Assembly (NCBI RefSeq): GCF_001011115.1
Contig: NZ_CP008874.1
Span: 1,316,440-1,380,439, forward strand
Direction: 5' to 3'
Origin: Halanaeroarchaeum sulfurireducens
GTDB lineage: Archaea > Halobacteriota > Halobacteria > Halobacteriales > Halobacteriaceae
DNA length: 64,000 nucleotides
Shown: piece by piece, positions 1-8,750 of the stretch
Layout: every line of letters starts with the position of its first letter
Position numbering within the stretch: the stretch's first letter is position 1
The notes under the pieces: generated by a model
The model's input: the letters and a program-made list of their open reading frames with translations, nothing else
Database searches by the model: none
What the model was told of the DNA's origin: nothing
Translations under genes and position numbers: made by a program

Positions 1-1046
1 CTCCGTACGGTGTCGAGAATTCCGTCGACGATCTCCTCCTCGGGGAGGACCGCATCGACGCACCCGGTCTCGATGGCCCGGGCCGGGATGCCGAAAACGG
101 CGCTGGTCTCCTCGTCCTGGACGAGAACGGAGCCGCCCGCCTCGTCGATCGCGACGGCCCCCGCCGATCCGTCAGCGCCCATGCCGGTGAGCAGCACCCC
201 CGTTATGGGATCGTGCACCCGTTCTGCCACCGATTCCATCGTCACGTCGATCGCAGGACGGACCGAGTGGACTGGGTCGGACTGTTCGAGTTTGACCCGC
301 AGGCGACCGTTGCTGTAGCCGCTGACGACGAGGTGATGATTGCCTTTCGCGACGAGGGCCTCGCCGCCGCCGATACGTTCGCCGTCAGTGGCCTCACGCA
401 CCTCGTACGCCGATTTGGCGTCGAGCCGTTTCGCGAATCGGGCCGTGAACGCGTCGGGCATGTGCTGGACGACGAGCACCCGGAAGTCCGCTTCGCCTGG
501 AAGCGAGGCGAGGACCGCCTCGACCACGTTCGGACCGCCGGTAGACGCGCCGATGACGAGAGTCGGGTCGTCGAGGTACTCCTCACCGCTCGCGTCGGCG
601 GGGCTTGTAGTGGTAGTTCCGCTCTCCCTCGTGGTCGGCGGCCTGGCTGTCGGGTCGGCGTTCGCCACCGCTTCGACCCTGGAAACCAGTTCCTCGTCGT
701 GACTGGACATATCCGTGGTTATGGTCCCACCGGGCTTCGCAAACGCGTCGACGGCACCCTTGTCCAGTGCCTCCAGGGTCGCGTCGGCGCCGTCTGTCGT
801 CAACGCCGAGAGCATCATTATCGGGACTGGATGCCGTTCCATGATGGTCTCGACCGCCTCGATGCCGTTCATCTCCGGCATCTCCACGTCCATTGTGACG
901 ACGTCGGGGTCGTGTTCCTCGACGAGTCTGACCGCCTCCCGCCCGTTCGCACCCTGATCGACGACCTCGATGCCGCCGTCCTCGAGGATGTCAGAAATCA
1001 CTGTTCGCATGAAATGCGAATCGTCGACCACGAGCGCGCGTATCAT
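1..1046 (-). CDS. cheB: Chemotaxis response regulator protein-glutamate methylesterase CheB (3' end cut by window edge)
   Basis: CheB demethylates (and deamidates) glutamyl sites on chemoreceptors, giving adaptation. The N-terminal receiver domain shows the acidic pair D8/D9 and a phospho-acceptor Asp in TMDVEMP (D53). After a linker comes the methylesterase domain with the three expected catalytic spots: the Ser in GASTGG, the His in VQHMP and the Asp in GMGADGS. About 348 codons lie inside the window, close to the usual full length, so only the last residues are missing. The ATG at 1046 overlaps the cheY stop as ATGA, so the two are probably translationally coupled. cheA would be expected next, outside the window. 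Confidence 0.95.
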   Translation of the reverse strand, partial: MIRALVVDDSHFMRTVISDILEDGGIEVVDQGANGREAVRLVEEHDPDVVTMDVEMPEMNGIEAVETIMERHPVPIMMLSALTTDGADATLEALDKGAVDAFAKPGGTITTDMSSHDEELVSRVEAVANADPTARPPTTRESGTTTTSPADASGEEYLDDPTLVIGASTGGPNVVEAVLASLPGEADFRVLVVQHMPDAFTARFAKRLDAKSAYEVREATDGERIGGGEALVAKGNHHLVVSGYSNGRLRVKLEQSDPVHSVRPAIDVTMESVAERVHDPITGVLLTGMGADGSAGAVAIDEAGGSVLVQDEETSAVFGIPARAIETGCVDAVLPEEEIVDGILDTVR

Positions 1047-1405
1047 ACTGAGAGGACGTTCTCTATCGCGTCCATGACGCTCGGTTTCTGGAACGGCTTG
1101 GTGATATACCCGTCGGCACCGGCCCGAACGGCCTTTTTCATCTTCTCCTCCTGGCCGATGGACGTGCACATGATGACGTGTGCGCTCGAATCCATATCCT
1201 TGATCTGCGAGGTGGCCTCGATGCCGTCCCGTATCGGCATCACGATGTCCATCATGACCAGGTCGGGGCGGTTCTCCTTGTACATCTCGACGGCCTCCAC
1301 GCCGTTCTCGGCTTCGCCGACGATATCGAATTCGTCCGCCAGTATTTCGCGGAGAAGATTCCGCATGAATTCCGAGTCGTCGACCAGGAGCACGTCCTGT
1401 GCCAT
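1043..1405 (-). CDS. cheY: Chemotaxis response regulator CheY
   Basis: A 120-residue single-domain receiver that carries the phosphoryl signal from CheA to the archaellum motor (through CheF-type adaptors in archaea). All receiver signature residues are visible: D9/D10 for metal binding, D53 as phospho-acceptor (MMDIVMP), T81 (CTSIG) and K103 (TKPF). Full family length, no fusion. It lies between cheW (about 49 nt upstream) and cheB (4-nt overlap) in one minus-strand operon. Confidence 0.96.
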   Translation of the reverse strand: MAQDVLLVDDSEFMRNLLREILADEFDIVGEAENGVEAVEMYKENRPDLVMMDIVMPIRDGIEATSQIKDMDSSAHVIMCTSIGQEEKMKKAVRAGADGYITKPFQKPSVMDAIENVLSV

Positions 1406-1454
1406 AGATATCTGTCCTTTGGTAGGGTGGGTAATAAACCCATCTCGCTAATTA

Positions 1455-2036
1455 TCAGACCTGATTGTCGGCCTCGATTGTCCCGTCACCGTTCGAAATT
1501 GAGGAAATCAGAGCGTCGATGTCGAGCCACAGTACCAGTTTGACATCCTCGGGGACGCCCTCGTCGTCGACCGTGCCGACGTGTTTTCTGAGAACGCCGT
1601 TGATCAGTTCCGCGGAGATCGCACTCGATGTAATTCCATCGAGTTGCCCGTTGTCATCGACCTGGGTATCGGGGTACGAGGCGACCTCGGTCACTTCATC
1701 CACGCGGATACCGATCTTCTGTTTGTCCTCGTCGCCATCGAGGACGAGAATATTCTCCGTGGCACCGCCCTCACCCACGGAGAGGAACTCTTTGGGGTCG
1801 ACGACCGCGGTCGTCTCCCCCCGCAGGTCCATCACGCCCTCCACGGCGTCGGGGGCCCGCGGAACGCGCGTGATCTGTTTGGTTTCGACGATACTGTCCA
1901 CCGAGTCGATGTCGATCGCACAGGTCTCCGTTCCGAGCGTGAACTCCACGACGTGGGCCGCGACGTCGGTGACCACGGTCTCGTCGACGTCCACGGGCGT
2001 CGCCGGCTCCTCGTCGGTAGGGGTCATCGTTCTCAT
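1455..2036 (-). CDS. cheW: Chemotaxis adaptor protein CheW
   Basis: CheW bridges chemoreceptors and the CheA kinase at the membrane-bound array. The protein has 193 residues. The CheW fold is recognisable from VEFTLGTETCAIDI, followed by the typical ITRVPRAPDAVEGVM segment and a DLRGET strand. An acidic N-terminal extension of about 25 residues and an acidic tail fit halophilic adaptation. A second in-frame ATG lies 9 nt downstream of the start used here, so the true start could be either. First recognised che gene of the operon; cheY follows. Confidence 0.94.
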   Translation of the reverse strand: MRTMTPTDEEPATPVDVDETVVTDVAAHVVEFTLGTETCAIDIDSVDSIVETKQITRVPRAPDAVEGVMDLRGETTAVVDPKEFLSVGEGGATENILVLDGDEDKQKIGIRVDEVTEVASYPDTQVDDNGQLDGITSSAISAELINGVLRKHVGTVDDEGVPEDVKLVLWLDIDALISSISNGDGTIEADNQV

Positions 2037-2090
2037 GGGCGCAAGACGCAGGTAAAACCCTTTCGCGCGAAATCTCAGAAACGAAAATTG

Positions 2091-2726
2091 CTACCGACGA
2101 TTCCGCAGGGGGAAAGCGAGCCCATCGGTCTCGCGAATCGCGTCGAGGAGGTCGGCTATGGAGTCATCGGGTTCCAGATCGTTCGCCTCGAGGTACGCGA
2201 GCATTCCGCTAATCGGATACCGGACGCGGATGCGTGATTCGGAGAGCAGGATCCCGAGGGCCTCCTCGACGGGCGTCCCGTCGGCGACCTGTTGGGCGTA
2301 CCACATGAGAAGGCCATCGAACGCCGTGCCGATGTCGTCCGAAGCGAGTTGCTGGTGGCTTATCGCGTCCCCCGTTTTCGCCGCGATGCGATAGGCGTAC
2401 TGACTGTCGGTCCGCTCCAGGTCCTCGGTGATCCATCGTTTCACCCGAGCCCCGGTCGACGCGTCGTCGGTGAGATCGCCGGCCAACACGGACGATTCGC
2501 GGTTCGCGTCGCGTTCGAGATCCTCGAGTGTTCTGGCACGTGATTCGTCGCTGTCAACATCGCCGGATCGAGACGAGGACTCCTCGGCGTTCGGCGGCCC
2601 GTCGGGCCCGATCACGAATCGCCCCTCCTCGATCTCTGCAACCCGCTCCTCGGAGGCGATATCGAGTTCCTCCGGCGAAAGGACCGTTCCTTCCTCCGGG
2701 TCCTCTCGATCGCGGGGTGGTGTCAT
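2091..2726 (-). CDS. Conserved haloarchaeal acidic protein of unknown function, head of the che operon
   Basis: A 211-residue protein with no domain I can name. It starts with a disordered acidic segment (PPRDREDPEEG, then a Ser/Glu-rich stretch to about residue 75). A more ordered, probably helical C-terminal half follows, containing YAYRIAAKTGDAIS and a repeat-like region ending FPLRNRR. No membrane segment or signal peptide is visible. The ATG at 2726 is preferred to longer in-frame options because a TATA-like box sits 25 to 30 nt upstream and the extension would run into the helicase gene. Its position directly before cheW suggests a role in taxis or motility, but that is inference. Confidence 0.75.
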   Translation of the reverse strand: MTPPRDREDPEEGTVLSPEELDIASEERVAEIEEGRFVIGPDGPPNAEESSSRSGDVDSDESRARTLEDLERDANRESSVLAGDLTDDASTGARVKRWITEDLERTDSQYAYRIAAKTGDAISHQQLASDDIGTAFDGLLMWYAQQVADGTPVEEALGILLSESRIRVRYPISGMLAYLEANDLEPDDSIADLLDAIRETDGLAFPLRNRR

Positions 2727-2750
2727 AACTAGACAATGAACGCTCGACAC

Positions 2751-2756
2751 TATAAA
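2751..2756 (-). promoter_or_regulatory. TATA-like box of the che operon
   Basis: On the minus strand the sequence TTTATA lies 25 to 30 nt before the ATG at 2726. This is the spacing expected of a leaderless haloarchaeal transcript. It lies in the 49-nt gap after the helicase gene and would drive the unknown gene, cheW, cheY and cheB. Confidence 0.6.
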
Positions 2757-2775
2757 TCCTCCTCGCCCGGTCGTC

Positions 2776-5172
2776 TCAGGTCGGCCCCTCGATCGCCATG
2801 GAATCGTCGCCAAAGAGCGCGTCGAGAAGCGCGATAGCGACCCCTTTGTCGAGTGGGTCGTTTGCATTGCCACACTGAGGCGACTGGACGCACGCGGGAC
2901 AGCCGTCCGCACAGGGACACGAGCGCACCATCGATCGCGTCGCGGCGGTGAGATCGCGAATCCCGTCGTATCCCGCGCGGACGAGGCCAACTCCACCCGG
3001 GTACCCGTCGTAGACGAAAATCGTACTCGCGCCGGTATGTGGGTGCATCGGCGTCGAGAGACCGCCGACGTCCCGCCGGTCACAGAGCACTGTCGTCGGC
3101 AACATCGAGATGATCGCGTGTTCGGCAGCGTGGATCCCGCCCTCGAAGTCGCCCATGGTCCGAAGCGTCCGCTCCAGATCGGCGGGAATCGTGAAATACA
3201 GTGCCTTTGTTCGGAGCGTCTGTGGCGGGAGCGACAGTGTGTGTCGCGAAAGCGTTTCGCCCGTCGTTCCATCCGTCCGCTCGTACCCGGTAACGGTCGT
3301 CGTAAGCGAGATATCGGCGAACCGAACCGGAACGTCGTCACGATCGAAGGGGTGCCGTTCGGCGAGGTCCGTTTCGACCCGAATTTCTTTGTCCGTCAGG
3401 ACGTTTGTGTAGTAATCCGCCCAGGAGGGCGAAAGGGTTGCCACGTGCCGATCCAGGTCGAGATCGGTCACCTCGTAGGTCCGGCCCTGGTGGTGATAGA
3501 TCGCCCCCGGGTGAGCGTCCCGGAGGGCGTCCGAAAGCGCCAGCGTGGCGATCGTATCCCCTCGAGCCTGGAGTTGCACCTCTCGATCGCCGATGGTCCG
3601 GAGACTCATCTCGTGCTGGGGACTGCCGTCTCCATCGTAGACCCACCGGACACCCTCGTCGGTCGTCCGACGAGCGAGCACGCCCTCCTCGGTCAGCCCT
3701 GAGACGCGGTCGGGAAGCGTCTCGCCGAAAACACCTTCGTCGTCTGGGCCGAGCCAGGTTTCGCGGGCCGCACACGCGAGGTGCTCGTCGAGTAGTTGCT
3801 CGTTCGCCGGGTTCACCACGGCCCGTTCGGGGTCCCCGTCGAACAGGGCGTCGGGATGGGCCATCACGTACTGATCGAGTTGATCTTCGCCGGCGACGAG
3901 GACCACGAGACTTTCGTCGGCCCCGCGACCGGCCCGTCCCGCCTGCTGGAACGTGTTCATCCGCGTTCCGGGGTAGCCATCCAACACCACCGCATCCAGG
4001 GTTCCAATATCGACGCCCAGTTCGAGAGCGTTCGTGCTCCAGACGCCCCGGACGGCTCCGGCATCGATGTCCGCCTCCAGCTCGCGCCGGCGGTCGGGTG
4101 TGAGTGCAGCCTGATACGCCGCGATGCGGTTCGCGAGGTCGGATTTGCCCCGGTCGCGTAGCCTGTCGGCACTTTGCTGGGCGTATCGCTCGGCGGCCTG
4201 TCGCGCGCGGGTGAACACGAGCGTCTGCAGGTCGCGCTGAACGAGGTCCGTGAAGATCCGGCGCGCTTCGACATGGTTCGACCGCCGGCGACCCTCGCCC
4301 CCGGCGTGCAGCGGCGGATTCCAGAGGAGCCACCTGGTTGGACCGTGGGCGCTCGCGTCCTCGGCCACGAGGGTAAACGAGGACGGAGGCTGGCCGGTGA
4401 CCGCGCTCGCGTGCTCGACCGGATTGCCGATGGTCGCCGAACACGCCACGTACTGGAAATCGGCGTCGAAGCGCTCGGCCATCCTGGCGAGACGGCGCAA
4501 CACGAGCGAGACGTGACTTCCGAACACGCCCCGATACTCGTGGACCTCGTCGACGACGACCGTTTCGAGCGATCGAAAGAACCAGTCCCAGAGCCGGTGG
4601 CCGTGGGGCAACAGCGCGTAATGGAGCATGTCGGGCGTCGTCAACAGGACCGTTGGCCGGCGGTCGCGCACTGAGCGTTTCTCGTCGTCGGAGAGCCGAC
4701 CAGTGTACTGCGCGACGGAGACCCGGCTCCCGAAGCCCAGACTCGCCGCCAGGTCGGAAAGCGACTCCTCCTGATCGGCGATGAGGGCGTTCTGCGGGGC
4801 GATATACAGCGTCCGCCCGCCGTGGTCCATCGCGCGTTCGACGGCGGGGACGGTGTAGCCGAGGGATTTTCCGCTCGCCGTCGGCGTGGACAGGACGACG
4901 TTGCGCCCGTCCCGGACGGCCTCGATGGCGCGGACCTGGTGTTCGTAGAGATCGCCGATCCCGTTATCCGCGAGGGCGTCGGACAGTCGGTCTTCAAGTG
5001 AGATGGGGCGGGTCGTCGCGTCCTGTGCGTCCACGACGCGTTCATGTGCGATCTGCCAGTCGTAATACGGGCGATCCGCGAACCCGGCGACGATGTCGTC
5101 CACACGTCGAAGACGAGGCGCGGGCCTGTTGGCGATTTCGATCCCGCGATTTTCCCCGAAGAACTGACACAC
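2776..5172 (-). CDS. DEAD/DEAH-box helicase with DUF1998 Zn-binding C-terminus (MrfA/YprA-like)
   Basis: A 798-residue SF2 helicase likely to act in DNA repair. Bacterial relatives (MrfA) take part in mitomycin C repair, and yeast Hrq1 shares the architecture. Visible motifs are Walker A TPTASGKS (about 96-103), DEVH at 208-211, a motif III SAT, and the second RecA-like domain with QQAGRAGRG. The DUF1998 C-terminus ends in a Cys cluster (752, 754, 758, 761, 767), probably a metal site. The start is a GTG codon giving MCQFFGEN; no better ATG lies nearby. Convergent partners are absent; it reads in the same direction as the che operon but the downstream genes have their own promoter. Confidence 0.92.
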   Translation of the reverse strand: MCQFFGENRGIEIANRPAPRLRRVDDIVAGFADRPYYDWQIAHERVVDAQDATTRPISLEDRLSDALADNGIGDLYEHQVRAIEAVRDGRNVVLSTPTASGKSLGYTVPAVERAMDHGGRTLYIAPQNALIADQEESLSDLAASLGFGSRVSVAQYTGRLSDDEKRSVRDRRPTVLLTTPDMLHYALLPHGHRLWDWFFRSLETVVVDEVHEYRGVFGSHVSLVLRRLARMAERFDADFQYVACSATIGNPVEHASAVTGQPPSSFTLVAEDASAHGPTRWLLWNPPLHAGGEGRRRSNHVEARRIFTDLVQRDLQTLVFTRARQAAERYAQQSADRLRDRGKSDLANRIAAYQAALTPDRRRELEADIDAGAVRGVWSTNALELGVDIGTLDAVVLDGYPGTRMNTFQQAGRAGRGADESLVVLVAGEDQLDQYVMAHPDALFDGDPERAVVNPANEQLLDEHLACAARETWLGPDDEGVFGETLPDRVSGLTEEGVLARRTTDEGVRWVYDGDGSPQHEMSLRTIGDREVQLQARGDTIATLALSDALRDAHPGAIYHHQGRTYEVTDLDLDRHVATLSPSWADYYTNVLTDKEIRVETDLAERHPFDRDDVPVRFADISLTTTVTGYERTDGTTGETLSRHTLSLPPQTLRTKALYFTIPADLERTLRTMGDFEGGIHAAEHAIISMLPTTVLCDRRDVGGLSTPMHPHTGASTIFVYDGYPGGVGLVRAGYDGIRDLTAATRSMVRSCPCADGCPACVQSPQCGNANDPLDKGVAIALLDALFGDDSMAIEGPT

Positions 5173-5190
5173 GTCAGACGGTCACCTCGA

Positions 5191-5200
5191 AGAGTTAAGG
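5191..5200 (+). promoter_or_regulatory. TATA-like box upstream of the PRC-barrel gene
   Basis: The A/T-rich AGAGTTAAGG lies 24 to 33 nt before the ATG at 5224, in the 51-nt gap between two divergent genes. The spacing fits a leaderless transcript. Confidence 0.45.
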
Positions 5201-5223
5201 GCCCCGGAACCCTTCGCCGGGAC

Positions 5224-5505
5224 ATGGACGAAGAACCCGAGGAGATCACGAATCTGGTGGGGAGAGAGGTGTACTCGAACAACGGCGTGTTCGTCGGCGA
5301 GGTCGAGGACCTGCGGTTGAATCTCGACGCCGAAGTCGTCAACGGGCTCGCAGTGACCGCACTCAACCCTGAACTGTTCGATGACGTCGTCACGGGAAAA
5401 AAGGGGGTCGTCGTGCCGTATCGGTGGGTGCGATCAGTCGGCGACGTCGTGCTCATCAACGACGTCGTGGAACGACTCGAAGAGCGCGTCGAACAGCCGG
5501 AGTGA
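5224..5505 (+). CDS. PRC-barrel domain protein (possible CdpB-type cell-division factor)
   Basis: A 93-residue protein made almost entirely of one PRC-barrel: LVGREVYSNNGVFVGEVEDL, then VVPYRWVRSVGDVVLIND. Small stand-alone PRC-barrel proteins are widespread in euryarchaea. Two of them (CdpB1 and CdpB2) work with SepF and FtsZ in haloarchaeal division. The opening EEITNLVGREVYSNNG looks CdpB2-like to me, but I cannot test that here; a role in RNA metabolism is the alternative. The ATG at 5224 follows a TATA-like box by 24 nt. The stop abuts the stop of the convergent DHH gene with no spacer. Confidence 0.85.
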   Translation: MDEEPEEITNLVGREVYSNNGVFVGEVEDLRLNLDAEVVNGLAVTALNPELFDDVVTGKKGVVVPYRWVRSVGDVVLINDVVERLEERVEQPE

Positions 5506-6927
5506 TCAGTTACCGTTCGAGTTCTCCTGTTCGACGCCCATCGCGTCGAAGAGCTTCCGCGTCACCGCCTCCTCGGTGAGCGTGAGGAGCGTATCACGGT
5601 TCTCCTCGTTTCCTTCGATGCCCGTGAAGATGCCGAGCGGGATCGCGGCACTCGCCTGGGTCGAATGGCCGGCGGCCTCCCCGATATCCCCGAACGCGTC
5701 CTGCAACACGGTCCCAATATTTAGCCGGATGTCCTTCGATCTGGCGGCCAGATAGATTGTGTCCTCGATGATGCCGAAGACGACGGTCGTCGTAATTCCC
5801 TCGAGGTTGAGCAACTGTTGGGCGGCCTGCGTGAGCGCGTCCCGGGAGTTGATGAATCCGGCGGTCGAGACGAGATGGCTCCCCTGTACCTCCCGATTGA
5901 CGATCGCCCCCGCGAGGACGTCCAGCGTCTCCGGACTCATGTTCGGGGACTCGACTTGCTCCAGCGTGTCGTGATTCGCGAACGGATAGAGGTAGGCCGC
6001 CGCCGTGAGGTCCGCCGGCGTCGTGTCCCGGCGGAAGTCGAGCGTCTCCGCGCGAATCCCGTACAAAAGCGCCGTCGCCACCGTCTCGCTCACGCTGAAG
6101 TCGAACTCCTGGATGTACTTCGTGAGGATGGTTGACGTCGCACTCACGTTCGAGCGGACGTCGACGAACTCGGGGTCGAGGTCTCGTTCCGGCTCGTGGT
6201 GGTCGACGACGATGTCGACACCCCGGTCGATATGCGTCTCGCCCGCTTTGGCGGGGTCGATCAGGGCGATGGTGTCGTAGTCGTCGAGATCGATTTCCTC
6301 GTAGGAGACGAGTTCGATATCGAGTAAGTTCACGAACGCGCGATTCTCCTGGTGACCGATATCGCCGAAGTACAAAATATCCGCCTCGACGTCGAAATGC
6401 TCCGCGATGGCCTGTAAGGCCGCTCCCGTGGCGATGGAATCGGGATCCGGATTGTCGTGGGTCACGAGGGCGAGACGTGAATTCGTCCCCTGGATGACGT
6501 CGGCGAGCTGGCGGGCCTTGTACTCGAGTTCGCCCGATTGCAGCGCACTGAGCGCAGCGTCGGCGATCACCGCCGAAGGGTTGATGACCACGTCTGCGCC
6601 GAGTTCCGTGAGTTCGTCGCTCGTGACCGGATCGCTGGCCCGGGCGACCACGAATTGCTCTTCGCTCCGATCCCGGATGTTCGTGACCGCCTCCTCGTTG
6701 GCTTCCACGTCCGAGGCCAGGATGAGGACGACCTCCCGGTCGGCCACGATTTCGGCCACCTCCGGATCGCGGATGTCTTTCGTCTGCGCGTTGAGGTCTT
6801 GATCACGAAGCGCTGCGACACGTGCCTCGTCCCGGTCCATGATGAGAACGTCCTTGTCACGTTCGACGAGTTCCTCGGCGACGGCGTGGCCGACGCTCCC
6901 ACAGCCGAGAATCGCATACGTAGACAT
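5506..6927 (-). CDS. TrkA-N (Rossmann) plus DHH/DHHA1 phosphoesterase fusion
   Basis: A 473-residue soluble fusion. Residues 1 to about 115 form a TrkA-N/RCK-like nucleotide-binding domain (GCGSVG at 8-13, then the acidic DRDEA end of strand 2). Residues 150 to 330 form a DHH phosphoesterase with both key motifs intact: HDNPDPDS at 157-164 and DHH at 242-244. The C-terminus contains a DHHA1-like Gly/His segment (GEAAGHS). Known DHH-DHHA1 enzymes hydrolyse short oligonucleotides, pAp or cyclic dinucleotides. Which substrate applies here is not visible. The start MSTYAILG at 6927 places the Rossmann motif at once; ATG at 6954 is an alternative. Confidence 0.9.
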   Translation of the reverse strand: MSTYAILGCGSVGHAVAEELVERDKDVLIMDRDEARVAALRDQDLNAQTKDIRDPEVAEIVADREVVLILASDVEANEEAVTNIRDRSEEQFVVARASDPVTSDELTELGADVVINPSAVIADAALSALQSGELEYKARQLADVIQGTNSRLALVTHDNPDPDSIATGAALQAIAEHFDVEADILYFGDIGHQENRAFVNLLDIELVSYEEIDLDDYDTIALIDPAKAGETHIDRGVDIVVDHHEPERDLDPEFVDVRSNVSATSTILTKYIQEFDFSVSETVATALLYGIRAETLDFRRDTTPADLTAAAYLYPFANHDTLEQVESPNMSPETLDVLAGAIVNREVQGSHLVSTAGFINSRDALTQAAQQLLNLEGITTTVVFGIIEDTIYLAARSKDIRLNIGTVLQDAFGDIGEAAGHSTQASAAIPLGIFTGIEGNEENRDTLLTLTEEAVTRKLFDAMGVEQENSNGN

Positions 6928-7074
6928 CGAAGAGATAGTAGCCCGACTACTCATGGTGGAACAGGATTGCTCGGGGAAACACTTAGTCCTCCCGACCGAG
7001 ATTTTCGCGATTGCCCGCGCACACTCCCAAAACAGAACCCTCTTTACTCCCCCGCGGACTATGTGGGGATACAA

Positions 7075-7148
7075 GGGCCGGTAGCTCAGTTTGGGAGAGC
7101 GTCTGACTCTTAATCAGACGGTCGCGTGTTCAAATCGCGCCCGGCCCG
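7075..7148 (+). tRNA. tRNA-Lys (anticodon CTT)
   Basis: A full cloverleaf can be folded. The acceptor GGGCCGG pairs with CCGGCCC (7141-7147), with discriminator G at 7148. The anticodon stem TCTGA/TCAGA encloses the loop CTCTTAA, giving anticodon CTT. The T stem is GCGTG/CGCGC around TTCAAAT. CCA is not encoded and there is no intron. The 3' end is followed directly by a long palindrome and then a second partial copy of the tRNA 3' end. Confidence 0.97.
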
Positions 7149-7305
7149 CTTCTCCGACGACCTGTTCCGAACAGCGGTGAGCTTCGCGAACCGCTGTGAG
7201 ATTGCGTCGTCGGTGAAGCGGGTCGCCGATTTGAACGCAGGGAACACGCAGCGCGAGCGTAGCGAGCGACCGTGTGACCGTGTGTTCACAATCGCGCCCG
7301 GCCCG
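7145..7305 (+). repeat. Palindrome and second tRNA-Lys 3' end downstream of tRNA-Lys
   Basis: A 17-nt arm at 7145-7161, beginning inside the tRNA acceptor end, is complementary to 7206-7222 with one mismatch. Inside it, ACAGCGGT (7171-7178) pairs perfectly with ACCGCTGT (7190-7197). Next come an inverted T-arm-like GATTTGAAC (7228-7236) and, at 7282-7305, a near copy of the tRNA 3' end (one extra base, then ATCGCGCCCGGCCCG). This matches the arrangement behind the other two tRNA genes in the window. It may be an integration-site remnant or a structured trailer. Confidence 0.7.
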
Positions 7306-8035
7306 TTCCGTATATTTTTGAGCCCTGAGCGTACACTTTTCGGAATTTTCAGGGGTTATCGATGTTCGCCGTTCAGCCGCCGATAACCGGCCGATTTGTA
7401 ATTTTTGTGTTGGTTATATCGAGGAGCCCGCCCAGGAGTGTAAGGCCTGAATACGGAGATGTGCCAGCCTTGAGCGGATTTCGAAGCGAAATTTCCGACG
7501 CGGACATCCCTGGCGGACCACTTCGCCACCCTGAGCACCCGCACAGACGTCTCGTAAAGCCTGGCACACTGCCCGGTTTGCAGGCCCGACGTTTCCTTCG
7601 AAGGCTCGAAGCGGCCGATCGACCACCTACTCAAGCGAACCGGAGGACTTCGGGCCCACTCTGCTTCAGGAGGGATCCAAATGAGGCGTGCGGAACGGTC
7701 GCAGTGAAGGCCGGTCAAATAAAGACGCTAGCCCACGACCCGTCGGCGAAGTCGGCCGTTTTGCGGAAACAGGACCATCACAATCAAAAGAAGGGGAGGG
7801 TCCAAACGACAGGTACCAAATTCCTTTCGCAGCTATACTTTCGATTGGTAAGAGACAATGAGATAAACTAATAGACCCTAACATTGGTAGGCGATGAACG
7901 ACAGGCCAACTCCCGAAGAAATCACGGGAACACGACGTCACACGAGATCGGTTTCGGTCGGTAAAGCCCCAGGCTATCGCATCGTGCGCGATCGCCCGAG
8001 GGACCTCCCGACTTCATTCGAAGGGGGCCAGTACC
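7306..8035. other. 730-bp stretch without a convincing gene
   Basis: Open frames here are short and overlap on both strands, show no haloarchaeal acidic bias and resemble no family I know. A run of T after 7312 (TATATTTTTG) could end the tRNA-Lys transcript. The region is less GC-rich than the flanks, mainly around 7390-7420 and 7780-7890. I see no intact transposase. It may be decayed accessory DNA next to the tRNA. Confidence 0.5.
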
Positions 8036-8434
8036 ATGGATAGATTTGCCAAACGAGCCGGTTTGATCGCCATCCTCCTTGGAGGGATTGCGGTCATTAC
8101 GCCCGCGTTCTTCTCCGGGACATCCACGATGGGCGTGGGGGGCTATGGCGGCATGATGGGTTCATATGGTAGTATGATGGGCGGCTATGGTGGTGCCGGA
8201 GGGGTCGGCACCGCAGGCCCACTCGTCTGGCTCGTCCCCCAATTGGGGATGTTGCTCCTCCTGGTCGGTGGTGGGTACCTCCTCTATCGTCTCCTCGAAA
8301 CAGATGCCTCCGGCCAGAAACAGGGGAGTTCGAATGTGTCCCGTGAACTACGCCTCGCGTACGCCCGTGGGGAGTTATCGGACGAGGAGTTCGAAAAGCG
8401 GCGCGGGCGACTCCGACAGGAAGGCGACCAGTGA
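8036..8434 (+). CDS. Small membrane protein with Gly/Met/Tyr-rich loop and C-terminal SHOCT domain
   Basis: A 132-residue protein. A first hydrophobic helix covers about residues 8-28. A low-complexity loop follows with repeated GGYGGMMGSYG units (about 37-60), then a second membrane helix at about 63-87. The C-terminus (LRLAYARGELSDEEFEKR, from about 105) is a typical SHOCT motif, a short helical oligomerisation module common at the end of archaeal membrane proteins. Function unknown. A purine-rich GAAGGGGG stretch lies about 10 nt before the ATG and could be a ribosome binding site. It stands alone in an accessory-looking region. Confidence 0.8.
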   Translation: MDRFAKRAGLIAILLGGIAVITPAFFSGTSTMGVGGYGGMMGSYGSMMGGYGGAGGVGTAGPLVWLVPQLGMLLLLVGGGYLLYRLLETDASGQKQGSSNVSRELRLAYARGELSDEEFEKRRGRLRQEGDQ

Positions 8435-8750
8435 ACGGCACTTTTCTTGGAAAGCCAGTAGCTATCACGGCCGTCGAAACGAACCAGATCAGCCCGCTAA
8501 CGGTCGAGACAACAAACACCCGTCGTCGAAATTCGTCCCCAGATAGGACGCTGTGAAAATGGTGCTACTCCGTTGGGGGGTAGTGAAATCTGTCAGTACT
8601 TCCCCATCGGGAGTTCTCCAGGCGAACCAATTGCTCACAACCGTTTCCACCGAATGATGGCAGGAAATCCCCCGCCAACAGGGTATTGGGAACTGATATA
8701 GAGATGAGAGGCGATCGTCCTGTTTTTTCGTCTCCGAAGAAGTCCCCGCA
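8435..8750. other. 316-bp intergenic stretch, nothing assigned
   Basis: No credible gene or RNA was recognised between the SHOCT gene and the convergent LURP-one-like gene. The minus strand around 8460-8520 could encode a hydrophobic segment (VSGLIWFVSTAVIA), but it has no start or stop that makes a sensible protein. It is probably chance or a decayed membrane gene. Confidence 0.4.

Noticed and set aside
7356-7718. Open frame of 120 codons on the minus strand in the empty region after tRNA-Lys
   Set aside because: It is very basic, lacks halophile composition, overlaps an equally long plus-strand frame, and has no recognised motif.
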